NCBI RefSeq assembly: GCF_016907925.1
Contig: NZ_JAFBCZ010000021.1
Location: 1-64,000, forward strand
From: Herpetosiphon giganteus
GTDB lineage: Bacteria > Chloroflexota > Chloroflexia > Chloroflexales > Herpetosiphonaceae
Length of the DNA: 64,000 nt
Direction of reading: 5' to 3'
Below are positions 25,544-33,243 of the stretch, piece after piece. Position 1 is the stretch's first letter, and each line of letters opens with the position of its first letter. The translations under genes were made by a program, and so were the position numbers. The notes under the pieces are model-generated. The model saw nothing but the letters and a program-made list of their open reading frames with translations, had not been told where the DNA came from and did not search any database.

Positions 25544-26137
25544 ACCAGACTTCCTTGATTGGATTAACATGCGTGCTTTACGCCCTTGGAAAGCACGCCA
25601 AACGAGCAATATTCAAACGTGAACGAAAGCAACTGCAAAGCTTGATTGGTGCGAGAACGAAAACAGCCTGAGGCAATTAGCACTTGTTCGGCTTGGCCTA
25701 GCCTGTGGGAGCAGCGGCAAGGCCTAAGCGCATAGTTGGTTAAGTATCGACCTAGCTGTTTTGAATGTCAAGCAATTTGTTGTAAGTCAAAAGTCAAAAG
25801 TCAGAAATCAGAAGGCAAAAAGAACAAAGAGCATAGAACATAGAACATAGGGGTCGGGCTTTGGGCTAGTAGGAACAAAATCAAAACAAGAGGTTCTTCG
25901 CGTGCTTCGCGGTTTCCAAACTTCGTGCTCTTCGTGCCCATCGTGGATCAATATGTCTATTGGCTTTGGGCTATGGGCTATCGGAACATAATCACAATAA
26001 TCTGTGCCAATCTGTGGCTAAAAAATCGTCCTTCGCGCTCTTCGCGGTTTCACTCGCTGATTCCTTGACCCCTGACCCCTCACACCTGCCCCCTCGCCTT
26101 GTACTTGCTCGTATAATGCGTTTAATTGTTGGCTTTA
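25544..26137. repeat. Intergenic region with modular repeats
   Basis: About 600 bp without a supported gene. From 25785 on it is the stock-phrase mosaic: GTCAAAAGTCAAAAGTCAGA (25787-25806), GAACATAGAACATAG (25836-25850), CTTCGCGTGCTTCGCGG (25897-25913), CTTCGTGCTCTTCGTG (25921-25936), GGCTATGGGCTATCGG (25970-25985) and CCCCTGACCCCTCAC. Bases 25544-25780 show nothing recognisable. Confidence 0.65.
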
Positions 26138-26149
26138 GAGGAGGCTTCG

Positions 26150-26980
26150 ATGGCACAGGTGATTGATCTGGCGATTTACCCAATTAAATCGACAGCAGGG
26201 ATTAAGCTCGATCAGGCGCGTTTGGAGCTGCGTGGCTTTGCCAACGATCGACGTTGGGCTGTCGTTGCCAGCGAAAATCGGCGCATTATCACGGCGCGCG
26301 AGCATGGCAAATTGTTGGCAATTCGCAGCCAAGTTACCGCCGATGGCTTGCTCGTCCATTTGCCAACCTTGGCTGAGCCGCTCGCCTTGCCCAAATTGTT
26401 TAGCCCGATTGAGCGAGTCAATTTATGGGCCGAAGAACAGCACCCAGCCATGGTCTATAACGAGGCAATCAATCACGCTTTTAGCGAATATCTTGGCATC
26501 GATTGCTTGGTAATTTATATGGGCGAAGGCTGTGAGCGAGCGCTGCCAACCGAGATGGCTTCAGGCTACACTGGGCGCAACGACGACCGCGTGAGCTACG
26601 CCGACGATTATCCGATTTTGCTGGCTTCGCAGGCTTCGTTGGATGACCTCAACCAGCGGCTTGAGCAACCAGCTAGCATGACTCAGTTTCGCCCAAATAT
26701 TGTGATTGATGGTGAACGGGCATTTCAAGAAGATCACTGGCAGTGGCTACAAATCGGCGAATGTTTGTTTGAAGTGGCCCAAGCATGCCCGCGCTGCGTG
26801 CTGATTACCGTCGATCCGACAACTGGCGTGAAACATGCCCAGCAAGAGCCATTGCGCAGTTTGGCCCGCTATCGCAAAACCGCTGGCGGTGGCGTACCAT
26901 TTGGCATTCAGCTTGTGCCACGCAAGTTTGGCACAATTCGGCTTGGCGATCAGCTCGTTGTACTCAAGCAGCCTGTATAA
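26150..26980 (+). CDS. MOSC domain protein (YcbX/mARC-like)
   Basis: A 276-residue molybdenum-cofactor sulfurase C-terminal (MOSC) protein. The N-terminal MOSC_N beta-barrel shows YPIKSTAGIKLDQARLELRG and DRRWAVV. The MOSC domain carries FRPNIVIDGERAFQEDHW, the likely Moco-thiolate cysteine in AQACPRCVLITVDP, and the end motif GGGVPFGIQL. Relatives (YcbX, mARC) reduce N-hydroxylated compounds with the cofactor; no C-terminal ferredoxin domain is present, so electrons would come from a partner. ATG 26150 is chosen because GAGGAGG lies just upstream. Followed after 29 bp by ywbE. Confidence 0.88.
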   Translation: MAQVIDLAIYPIKSTAGIKLDQARLELRGFANDRRWAVVASENRRIITAREHGKLLAIRSQVTADGLLVHLPTLAEPLALPKLFSPIERVNLWAEEQHPAMVYNEAINHAFSEYLGIDCLVIYMGEGCERALPTEMASGYTGRNDDRVSYADDYPILLASQASLDDLNQRLEQPASMTQFRPNIVIDGERAFQEDHWQWLQIGECLFEVAQACPRCVLITVDPTTGVKHAQQEPLRSLARYRKTAGGGVPFGIQLVPRKFGTIRLGDQLVVLKQPV

Positions 26981-27009
26981 TTCAGCAATTACATTTTTGA
27001 GGAGCAACA

Positions 27010-27216
27010 ATGAACGGTCAACAACGCAGCGCAATCAAACCAGGCCTCCAAGTCGCGATTGTGCTCAAGCAAGATCAGGCAACTGGCAAAACGACAACCG
27101 GCATTGTCAAAGATATTTTGACCAAATCGCCAAATCACCCACATGGCATCAAAGTGCGCTTGGTGAGCGGCGAAGTTGGGCGAGTTAAGCAGATTTTAGG
27201 CCCGACGAATGCGTAA
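27010..27216 (+). CDS. ywbE: YwbE family protein
   Basis: A 68-residue protein of the YwbE family, common in Firmicutes and Chloroflexota and of unknown function. The family pattern is IKPGLQVAIVLKQDQATGK, then GIVKDILTKSPNHPHGIKVR and GEVGRVKQI. The glycine spacing suggests a small KOW/SH3-like beta barrel. GAGGAGCAAC provides the ribosome site. The last eight bases overlap the start of the following phosphatase gene. Confidence 0.9.
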   Translation: MNGQQRSAIKPGLQVAIVLKQDQATGKTTTGIVKDILTKSPNHPHGIKVRLVSGEVGRVKQILGPTNA

Positions 27217-27832
27217 AATTGCCCTCGTAACCCATCCTGAAGCGCAACACCATGTTGAGCAGAAGGTTGGCGGCTGGTATGACACAGGTTTGACCGAGCG
27301 TGGCCAGCAACAAGCCACGGCGATTGCGGCAGTTTTGGGCGCAGAATTACCACAATCTAGCCCAATTTATAGCTCCGATTTGCAGCGCACAAGCCAAACA
27401 GCAGCCTTGATTGCGCGCAGCTTGCACAGCCAAGTTGTGCTCGATCAGCGCTTGCGCGAAATGAGCTATGGCGCTGCTGAAGGCCGCGATCAAGCGTGGT
27501 TTGATCAGCAGATCGTTTACCCGCCACAGAGTGCAGGTCGGCTTGATCATCGGGTCTATCCAAGCAGCGAGAATCGGCGCGAAGTGGCAACCAGAATATA
27601 TGCGGCGATGGAATCGATTATCAACTCAGCAGCGCAACAGCTGGTGATAGTGACCCATGGCTTTGCTGCCAGCTTTGTGATTGCCGCTTGGATAGGGATG
27701 CCACTTGAAGCGCTTGGATTAGTGGCATTTCAAGTTAATTCGGGCAGCATTTCGTGGCTAACCCAAAGCGCACCATTTCATAATCGCACGCTTGCCAGTT
27801 TGAATGATACGCACCATTTGGCTAAGTTTTGA
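27209..27832 (+). CDS. Histidine phosphatase family protein, variant THPE motif
   Basis: A 207-residue histidine-phosphatase-fold protein. The N-terminal motif is ALVTHPEAQHH instead of the usual RHGE/RHGQ, so the phosphate-binding Arg and the Gly are replaced while the nucleophilic His stays. Other family elements are intact: TERGQQQA, YSSDLQRTSQTAALI, REMSYGAAEG and the second histidine in VIVTHGFAASFVI. Activity may be altered or lost. It overlaps ywbE by eight bases and is translationally coupled to it. Confidence 0.82.
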   Translation: MRKIALVTHPEAQHHVEQKVGGWYDTGLTERGQQQATAIAAVLGAELPQSSPIYSSDLQRTSQTAALIARSLHSQVVLDQRLREMSYGAAEGRDQAWFDQQIVYPPQSAGRLDHRVYPSSENRREVATRIYAAMESIINSAAQQLVIVTHGFAASFVIAAWIGMPLEALGLVAFQVNSGSISWLTQSAPFHNRTLASLNDTHHLAKF

Positions 27833-27861
27833 AGGTTGGTCGTTAATCAGCTAAGCGACCC

Positions 27862-27891
27862 TTGACAGTGATTCATGCAATTCCTTAAAAT
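27862..27891 (+). promoter_or_regulatory. Promoter of the TPR gene
   Basis: TTGACA (27862-27867) and TAAAAT (27886-27891) are separated by 18 bp, about 40 bp upstream of ATG 27933. A sigma-A-like promoter by inspection. Confidence 0.65.
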
Positions 27892-27932
27892 AGCAAGGCT
27901 GTGCTATTTGATTGAAATGGAGCATCGGAATC

Positions 27933-28784
27933 ATGGATATTGATGCGCTGTGGGAATATGCTGATCCTGCTGCGAGCGAGAGTCGCTTTATTCAAGCCTT
28001 GGCCGAAACAACGGGCGATGATCAGCTTGAACTGCTGAGCCAAATTGCGCGAACCTTTTCGTTACGTGGGCGCTTTGCCGAAGCCCACGAACGGCTTGAT
28101 CAGCTGGAAGCTCAATTAAATGAAGCAAGTGAACGGCCTAAAGTGCGCTACTATCTTGAACGAGGCCGCACCCATAATGCTGCTGGCGAACACGAAATGG
28201 CGAGTTATTTCTTTAATAAAGCGTGGGAACTCGCCTCGCAAGCAGGCTTGGTTGGCTTGGCAGTTGATGCGGCGCATATGCTGGCGATTAGCAATCCTGG
28301 CGGCGAACAAGCCTTGGTTTGGAACCAGCGCGGCTTAACATTGGCCCGCAACTCGGATGACCCTAAAGCTCAAGCATTAATTCCCGCCATGCTGAATAAT
28401 GCAGCATGGGACTTCCACGAACGGGGCGAGTTTGCTGAAGCTTTGGCGTTGTTCAAAGAAGCAGAGCAAGCGTGGATCGCACGTGAACGCCCGCGCCAAA
28501 TTCAAATTGCGCGCTGGTCGGTGGCCCGCTGTTTACGCTCGTTGGGCGAATATCAGCAAGCGCTCGACATGCAACAAACGCTCGCCGCCGAATTACAAGC
28601 AGCAGAGCAGAGCGATGGCTTTGTGTTCGAAGAAATTGGCGAGAATTTAGCAGCGTTGGGCGAGCACGAAGCGGCCAAGCCCTATTTTGAGCAAGCGCTC
28701 AATGCTTTAGCCCAAGATCCATGGTTTGTGCAACATGAAGCAGCGCGCCTACTCAACCTCAAAATTCGCGCTGGCAAAGCCTAG
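27933..28784 (+). CDS. Tetratricopeptide-repeat protein
   Basis: A 283-residue soluble helical protein made of TPR-like units (LLSQIARTFSLRGRFAEAHERL, AGEHEMASYFFNKAWELASQAG, NAAWDFHERGEFAEALALFKEAEQ, AVARCLRSLGEYQQALDMQQ-like, and EHEAAKPYFEQALNAL). There is no signal peptide, membrane helix or catalytic motif. It is presumably a protein-interaction scaffold. ATG 27933 is preferred over TTG 27912 because a GGAG element precedes it. A strong promoter lies upstream, and the gene appears monocistronic. Confidence 0.75.
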   Translation: MDIDALWEYADPAASESRFIQALAETTGDDQLELLSQIARTFSLRGRFAEAHERLDQLEAQLNEASERPKVRYYLERGRTHNAAGEHEMASYFFNKAWELASQAGLVGLAVDAAHMLAISNPGGEQALVWNQRGLTLARNSDDPKAQALIPAMLNNAAWDFHERGEFAEALALFKEAEQAWIARERPRQIQIARWSVARCLRSLGEYQQALDMQQTLAAELQAAEQSDGFVFEEIGENLAALGEHEAAKPYFEQALNALAQDPWFVQHEAARLLNLKIRAGKA

Positions 28785-28850
28785 ACCCCTCAAGCGAATC
28801 AATGCCTACCGATTAGCTAAAATTGCTGATTACAAGGCATTGATTTGCGT

Positions 28851-28935
28851 TCGACACTCCCATTAAACTGCGCTATAATCCAAACAAGTTTCTGGAGTTG
28901 CTGATTCGCGAGCCTCTGATCAGAAATTTCTGATC
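28851..28935 (+). promoter_or_regulatory. Promoter with downstream 18-bp palindrome
   Basis: TCGACA (28851-28856) and TATAAT (28874-28879) are spaced by 17 bp. About 30 bp past the presumed start is a perfect 18-bp palindrome, GATCAGAAATTTCTGATC (28918-28935), lying in the 5' leader and ending four bases before the ribosome site. It looks like an operator for a dimeric repressor of the aminotransferase gene. Confidence 0.65.
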
Positions 28936-28949
28936 GGCAGGTGATATTT

Positions 28950-30104
28950 GTGTTTACAACCATGAGCACTGCACCGCGTGATTGGTTGGCAAGTCGGGCT
29001 GAGTTTCCGATTTTAAGCCGCAAAACCTATCTCAATACCTGTTCGCTTGGCGCATTGAGCACCCGCGTACGTTCGGCAGTTAATCAGCATTTGGATTTAT
29101 GGGAAGAGTACGGGGCCTCGGCTTGGTATAAGATTTGGCTTGGCGAGTGCGCTGGATTGCGCGCTACCACCGAACGCTTATTCAACGCGCCGGCTGGCTC
29201 GGTGGCCTTGGCTCCCAGCGTTGGGGTGGCGCTCTCAGTGCTAGCCAGTGCCTTGGATTATCGCCAACGGCCTAAGGTTATTTCAACCGTCCTTGATTTC
29301 CCAACAATTCCCTATCAATGGTTGGCGCATCCTGAGGTCGAGGTGGTGCTATTGCCCTCGCCCGATGGTGTGCACGTGCCGCTTGAAGCCTACGAGGATG
29401 CAATCGACGAGCGCACAGCCTTGGTGGCAACCTCGCATGTCTTTTTTGCGAGTGGCACGATTCAGCCAATTGCTGAAATTGCCAAACTGGCCCACGCCAA
29501 AGGGGCGTTATGTCTGATCGATGGCTATCAGGCGGCGGGCCAAGTGCCAGTTGATGTCGTTGCCAGCAATTTGGATTTCTACATGACTGGTGGCTTGAAG
29601 TGGCTGCTTGGTGGCACGGGCATTGTGGAATGCTATGTGCGGCCCAGCTTGATTCCACAGCTTAAGCCCACGGTTGCAGGCTGGTTTGGTCATGCCAAAC
29701 AATTTGCCTTCGACCCGAACAGCTTTGAGTTTGCCCCCGATGCGCGGCGCTTTGAGGTTGGCACGCCAGCCTTGGCGGCGGTGTACGCTGGCCATGCAGG
29801 CATGCAAATTATCCTTGAGCATGGCGTTGCGGCAATTCAACAACGCACGAGCGAACTAGTGGCCTATTTGGTGGCCAAGCTGCGCGATGCAGGCTATCAA
29901 TTAACTATTGCTGGCGACCCACAGCAGCATGCAGGGATCGTGATGATCCAAAGTGCCGAGCATGCCAAGCTCGTGGCCGCCTTGGCCGAGCAGGGGATTA
30001 TCGTTGATCACCGGCCTGGCCATGTGCGGGTATCGCCATTTTTCTATACCGTAGAAGCAGAGCTTGATCTTTTTGTGGAACGCTTGCAGGCTCTCAGCCA
30101 GTAA
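28950..30104 (+). CDS. Class V aminotransferase-fold PLP enzyme
   Basis: A 384-residue pyridoxal-phosphate enzyme of the class V (cysteine desulfurase/kynureninase/isopenicillin-epimerase-like) group. YLNTCSLGALSTRVRSAVNQH is the N-terminal substrate region, TALVATSHVFFASGTIQPI and CLIDGYQAAGQVPVDV carry the cofactor-binding His/Asp, and MTGGLKWLLGGTG contains the Schiff-base lysine (about residue 217). No desulfurase catalytic Cys loop is obvious, so sulfur mobilisation is not implied. GTG 28950 is favoured by AGGTGA at 28939-28944; ATG 28962 is an alternative. Thirty bp upstream of the SDH-like operon. Confidence 0.82.
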   Translation: MFTTMSTAPRDWLASRAEFPILSRKTYLNTCSLGALSTRVRSAVNQHLDLWEEYGASAWYKIWLGECAGLRATTERLFNAPAGSVALAPSVGVALSVLASALDYRQRPKVISTVLDFPTIPYQWLAHPEVEVVLLPSPDGVHVPLEAYEDAIDERTALVATSHVFFASGTIQPIAEIAKLAHAKGALCLIDGYQAAGQVPVDVVASNLDFYMTGGLKWLLGGTGIVECYVRPSLIPQLKPTVAGWFGHAKQFAFDPNSFEFAPDARRFEVGTPALAAVYAGHAGMQIILEHGVAAIQQRTSELVAYLVAKLRDAGYQLTIAGDPQQHAGIVMIQSAEHAKLVAALAEQGIIVDHRPGHVRVSPFFYTVEAELDLFVERLQALSQ

Positions 30105-30134
30105 TTTGGAATTCAGCATCAATAAGGAGGTTAC

Positions 30135-30530
30135 GTGTCCACTCGCACGATTTTGGACCGTTATCAAACGAGTGCCTCGTATCTAGCGCGCATTTTACTC
30201 CGTTTTTCGGGCTTGTTGCTCACGGTGTATATGCTGACGTACATTTGGGAATTGAGCACGGTTATTCGCACCAGCGACGAACCGGCTGGCACCGCTGCGG
30301 CGGCCTTCAACACGGCGATGGCAGCGTATAACACAACCTTTTGGCATATTACCCATGCCGTGGTTGTGGCGATGGTGGTGTTGCATGCCCTGACTGGCTT
30401 GCGGGTCTTGACCCTTGAAGCTGGCATTGGCGCGCGCTTCCAACGCGCCTCATTCTGGCTTTCGTTGGTCTTGACGGTGGCGCTGTTTGTGCTGCTCTTT
30501 ATTAAGATTATTGCCAATATCGCGGCATAA
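30135..30530 (+). CDS. SdhC-like membrane anchor subunit
   Basis: A 131-residue membrane anchor of a succinate dehydrogenase/fumarate reductase-like complex. Three hydrophobic helices lie at about residues 16-38, 68-90 and 98-126. The helix II end shows VLHALTGLRVLT, the HxxxGxR heme-b ligand motif. The first helix has RFSGLLL in place of the common HRxSG. The GTG start at 30135 follows AAGGAGG. It is the first gene of a four-gene unit in the order membrane-membrane-flavoprotein-iron-sulfur. Its partner subunits are unusual (see their entries), so the true reaction is uncertain. Confidence 0.78.
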   Translation: MSTRTILDRYQTSASYLARILLRFSGLLLTVYMLTYIWELSTVIRTSDEPAGTAAAAFNTAMAAYNTTFWHITHAVVVAMVVLHALTGLRVLTLEAGIGARFQRASFWLSLVLTVALFVLLFIKIIANIAA

Positions 30531-30552
30531 CGGCTGGAAAGGAATCGCTTCA

Positions 30553-30954
30553 ATGGTGCACCGAGACGTTATCAGCGTTACAAGCCGCGCGCAAAAGGTT
30601 AAAGTAGAACCTGGTGCGGGCACGCTGTTGTGGATTCTGCAACGCCTTTCTTCGTATGGTTTGTTGCTGTTTTTGCCAATTCACCTGTATTTTACCTATT
30701 TCACCAAGCTAGATACACCAGCGCTGACCTATGAAGGCGCTCGTGAAACCTTCCGCGCATTTCCACTGTGGTATGTGCTCAACGAAGGGTTGTTGTTACT
30801 GTGTGCGCTGTTTCATGGCTTAAACGGCTTTCGCAATGTCATCTACGACTGGACAACCAATAGCGCTGTGCGCCATACGGTCAACTTTGTGTTGATTGTC
30901 TTGGGTATCGCCGGAGCAATTTTGGGTTTCTGGACGTTGTGGGCTTTGGCATAA
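30553..30954 (+). CDS. SdhD-like membrane anchor subunit
   Basis: A 133-residue second anchor subunit. Helices are near residues 27-50, 73-94 and 107-131. ILQRLSSYGLLLFLPIHLYF carries the quinone-site-type QRxS motif and ALFHGLNGFRNVIYD is a clear HxxxGxRxxxxD heme-ligand motif. ATG 30553 is preceded by GGAAAGGAA. This subunit looks canonical, in contrast to the flavoprotein and iron-sulfur subunits that follow 12 bp and 1.5 kb downstream. Confidence 0.8.
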   Translation: MVHRDVISVTSRAQKVKVEPGAGTLLWILQRLSSYGLLLFLPIHLYFTYFTKLDTPALTYEGARETFRAFPLWYVLNEGLLLLCALFHGLNGFRNVIYDWTTNSAVRHTVNFVLIVLGIAGAILGFWTLWALA

Positions 30955-30966
30955 GGAGTGTCGTCT

Positions 30967-32457
30967 GTGATTCAGCATGATGTAATTGTGGTTGGCAGTG
31001 GCATCGCTGGGATGCGCTGCGCCCTTGAAATTAAACGCACTGCGCCGCAAGCGAATGTGGCAATTGTCACCAAACAATATCCGGTGCGCGCCGCTTCGGT
31101 GGTCGAACGCACTGGCATTGCTGCCGCCTTAGGCAATAGCAGCGACGATAGCGTCGATGCGCATATCAGCGATACGCTGGCCTATGGCAAGAGCAATAAC
31201 GCCGCCGCTGTCAAAGCGCTGTGCGAGCTAGCTCCCGCTGCTGTGTACGAATTAGAGCACATGGGCTTGCCATTTAGCCGCTTGAAGACTGGCCGCATTG
31301 CCCAACAACCAGCCTATGGCCATAGCCAACCCCGCTTGGCCAACGCAGGCGACCAAACCGGCCATGCGATTGTCACGACCTTGTATGGCGAAGTCGTGCG
31401 CTTTGGCATCCAAGTCTATCCTGAGCAGTTTATGCTGGGCTTGGTGGTCGATGGCAAAAACGTGCGTGGCGTAAGCGTGCTCGATATTCGGAGCAGCGAA
31501 ATTAACGTCATCAATGCCAAAGTCACGGTGCTGGCAACGGGCAGCTATGGCCAACTCTACGCCAATTCAGCAGATTCGTATGCCTCAACTGGCGATGGCC
31601 ATGCCGCCGCTTTGCGCGCTGGCATCAATCTGACGGGCATGGATCTGGTCAGTTTCCATCCGTTGGGTGTGGCCAACACTGGCTTGATTATCAACGAACG
31701 GGTGCTGGCCGATGGCGCACATCTGCTCAACGCAAGCGAAAAGCGCTTTACCAACGAGCTAGCGAGCTTGGATGTTGTGACCGCTGCAATCAATGCAGAA
31801 ATTGCTGCTGGCAATGGCGTTGATGGCCATGTTTGGCTTGATGTGCGCCATCTGTCGACCAGCCAGATTCGCGAGCGCTACCCGCACGTTTTGGATTACG
31901 CCGAAGATTTCGCTGGCGTAAACCCCAAGCACGATTTGATTCCAGTCAAGCCAACCCAACAAGCGACGCTCGGCGGCTTGGCAACCGATCTCAACGGCAG
32001 CGTAGCAGGCTTCGAAGGCTTGTATGCAGTTGGGGCATGTGCCAATAACGGCGTGCATGGCGAGCAAGCCTTGCCGGGCAACGAATTGGCCGCCGCTGTG
32101 GTATTTGCCAAATTAGCAGGTGCAGCAATTGCCGCCAAACTTGGCGCAGCCGTCTATGGCAATGTGCCAAGCTACGCCACCAGCAATGCCAGCGATGAAA
32201 TTGAAGGCTTGCTTGGCCAAAAAGGCGCGCATAAACTAGGCTTGGTGCGCAAAAACCTACGCCATGCTTTTAGCAGCCAAAGCGCCAGCAATGAGCAACA
32301 AGTTGGCTTTGTGCATAGCCTGCGCGACCAGTTTGGCCAAATTGGATTGCACGATAAAAATCGGCGCTTTAATACTGAATTGCTCGAAGCCCTAGAGCTT
32401 GATCGGCTGCTTGATGTGGCCGACGCTGTGGCAAAAGCAAGCGTGGCTGCGCTCTAA
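30967..32457 (+). CDS. SdhA/FrdA-like flavoprotein with degenerate active site
   Basis: A 496-residue FAD-binding-2 family protein. The dinucleotide fold is intact (DVIVVGSGIAGMRCALEI), as are GLYAVGA and an SFHPLG segment. By eye against E. coli SdhA (numbers from memory), the covalent-FAD His45 is Ala43, Thr254 is Asn243, the proton-shuttle Arg286 is Leu268 (ELASLDVV for AGRDVV), His354 is Gln332 and Arg399 is Ala368; only His242 (His231) and Glu255 (Glu244) remain. The DNA was re-read codon by codon at each site. Normal succinate or fumarate chemistry is therefore doubtful. GTG 30967 is chosen for AAGGAG eight bases upstream. It may bind FAD non-covalently and act on another substrate or serve structurally. 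Confidence 0.8.
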   Translation: MIQHDVIVVGSGIAGMRCALEIKRTAPQANVAIVTKQYPVRAASVVERTGIAAALGNSSDDSVDAHISDTLAYGKSNNAAAVKALCELAPAAVYELEHMGLPFSRLKTGRIAQQPAYGHSQPRLANAGDQTGHAIVTTLYGEVVRFGIQVYPEQFMLGLVVDGKNVRGVSVLDIRSSEINVINAKVTVLATGSYGQLYANSADSYASTGDGHAAALRAGINLTGMDLVSFHPLGVANTGLIINERVLADGAHLLNASEKRFTNELASLDVVTAAINAEIAAGNGVDGHVWLDVRHLSTSQIRERYPHVLDYAEDFAGVNPKHDLIPVKPTQQATLGGLATDLNGSVAGFEGLYAVGACANNGVHGEQALPGNELAAAVVFAKLAGAAIAAKLGAAVYGNVPSYATSNASDEIEGLLGQKGAHKLGLVRKNLRHAFSSQSASNEQQVGFVHSLRDQFGQIGLHDKNRRFNTELLEALELDRLLDVADAVAKASVAAL

Positions 32458-32485
32458 GCGCTAGAAACCTAGTGGAGTAGTTTCA

Positions 32486-33238
32486 ATGAAAGTAACTTTT
32501 CGTGTGCCACGCTTCGATGCTGCCACCGATTTTACCGCAAAATATCAGATCTACCACGTCGAGGTAACGCCCTATACCACGATTCTTGACGCTTTGAATA
32601 TCATCAAAGAAGAGCAAGATAGTACGTTGGCGTTTCGCCGTGGCTCGCAATCGGGCATCGACGGCAGCTGTGGCATGATGGTCAATGGGCGCAATCGTTT
32701 GGCTTCAACCACCCGCGTGATGGGCTTGAACGCAACCGAAATTGCCTTGGGGCCATTGCCTGGCTTCCCCGTCATTCGCGATTTGGTCGTGGATTTCGAT
32801 TCGTTCTTTGCCAAAGATGCAGTGATGTTGCCCTACTTGGTGACCGACATCGCCAAACCAGAAGATGGCAAAGAGCGCTTGCAAAGCCCCAAAGATGCCA
32901 ACCGCATCGCCTTGGCCGCAACCTGCAACCAATGTGGCTGCTGTACGTCGGCCTGCCCAGTTCACTGGAGCAACGGCGAATATTATGGCCCATCGGCCTT
33001 GACCCGCGCCTATCGCTTTGTCGAAGATTCACGCGACACCGCAATCAAGGCTCGCTTAGAGATTGTTGGCTCGGAAACAGGCGTTTGGCGCTGTCACACC
33101 ATTTTCAACTGCTCGGAATGCCCCAAATCCATTCCAAACGGCGAGAATATTCAAGCCCTCAAACGCAAAATCATGCTTAACAAGATCGGCCTTGGGCGGA
33201 TTGAAGTTAAAGTTGCTCGCACCGAAGCAACCGTCTAA
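32486..33238 (+). CDS. SdhB/FrdB-like iron-sulfur subunit with altered cluster ligands
   Basis: A 250-residue iron-sulfur subunit. In the N-terminal ferredoxin domain the four [2Fe-2S] ligand positions read Ser54, Asp59, Cys62 and Ser74 (RGSQSGIDGSCGMMVNG), so three of four cysteines are lost. E. coli itself uses one Asp, but not this set. The C-terminal domain keeps CNQCGCCTSACP (Cys147, 150, 153, 157). The last motif is CHTIFNCSECPK, with Cys209 and Cys212 two residues apart where SdhB normally has three between them. The [4Fe-4S] and [3Fe-4S] sites may form, but the entry cluster probably does not in standard form. ATG 32486, weak GGAG site. Last gene of the operon. Confidence 0.8.
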   Translation: MKVTFRVPRFDAATDFTAKYQIYHVEVTPYTTILDALNIIKEEQDSTLAFRRGSQSGIDGSCGMMVNGRNRLASTTRVMGLNATEIALGPLPGFPVIRDLVVDFDSFFAKDAVMLPYLVTDIAKPEDGKERLQSPKDANRIALAATCNQCGCCTSACPVHWSNGEYYGPSALTRAYRFVEDSRDTAIKARLEIVGSETGVWRCHTIFNCSECPKSIPNGENIQALKRKIMLNKIGLGRIEVKVARTEATV

Positions 33239-33243
33239 ATTGC

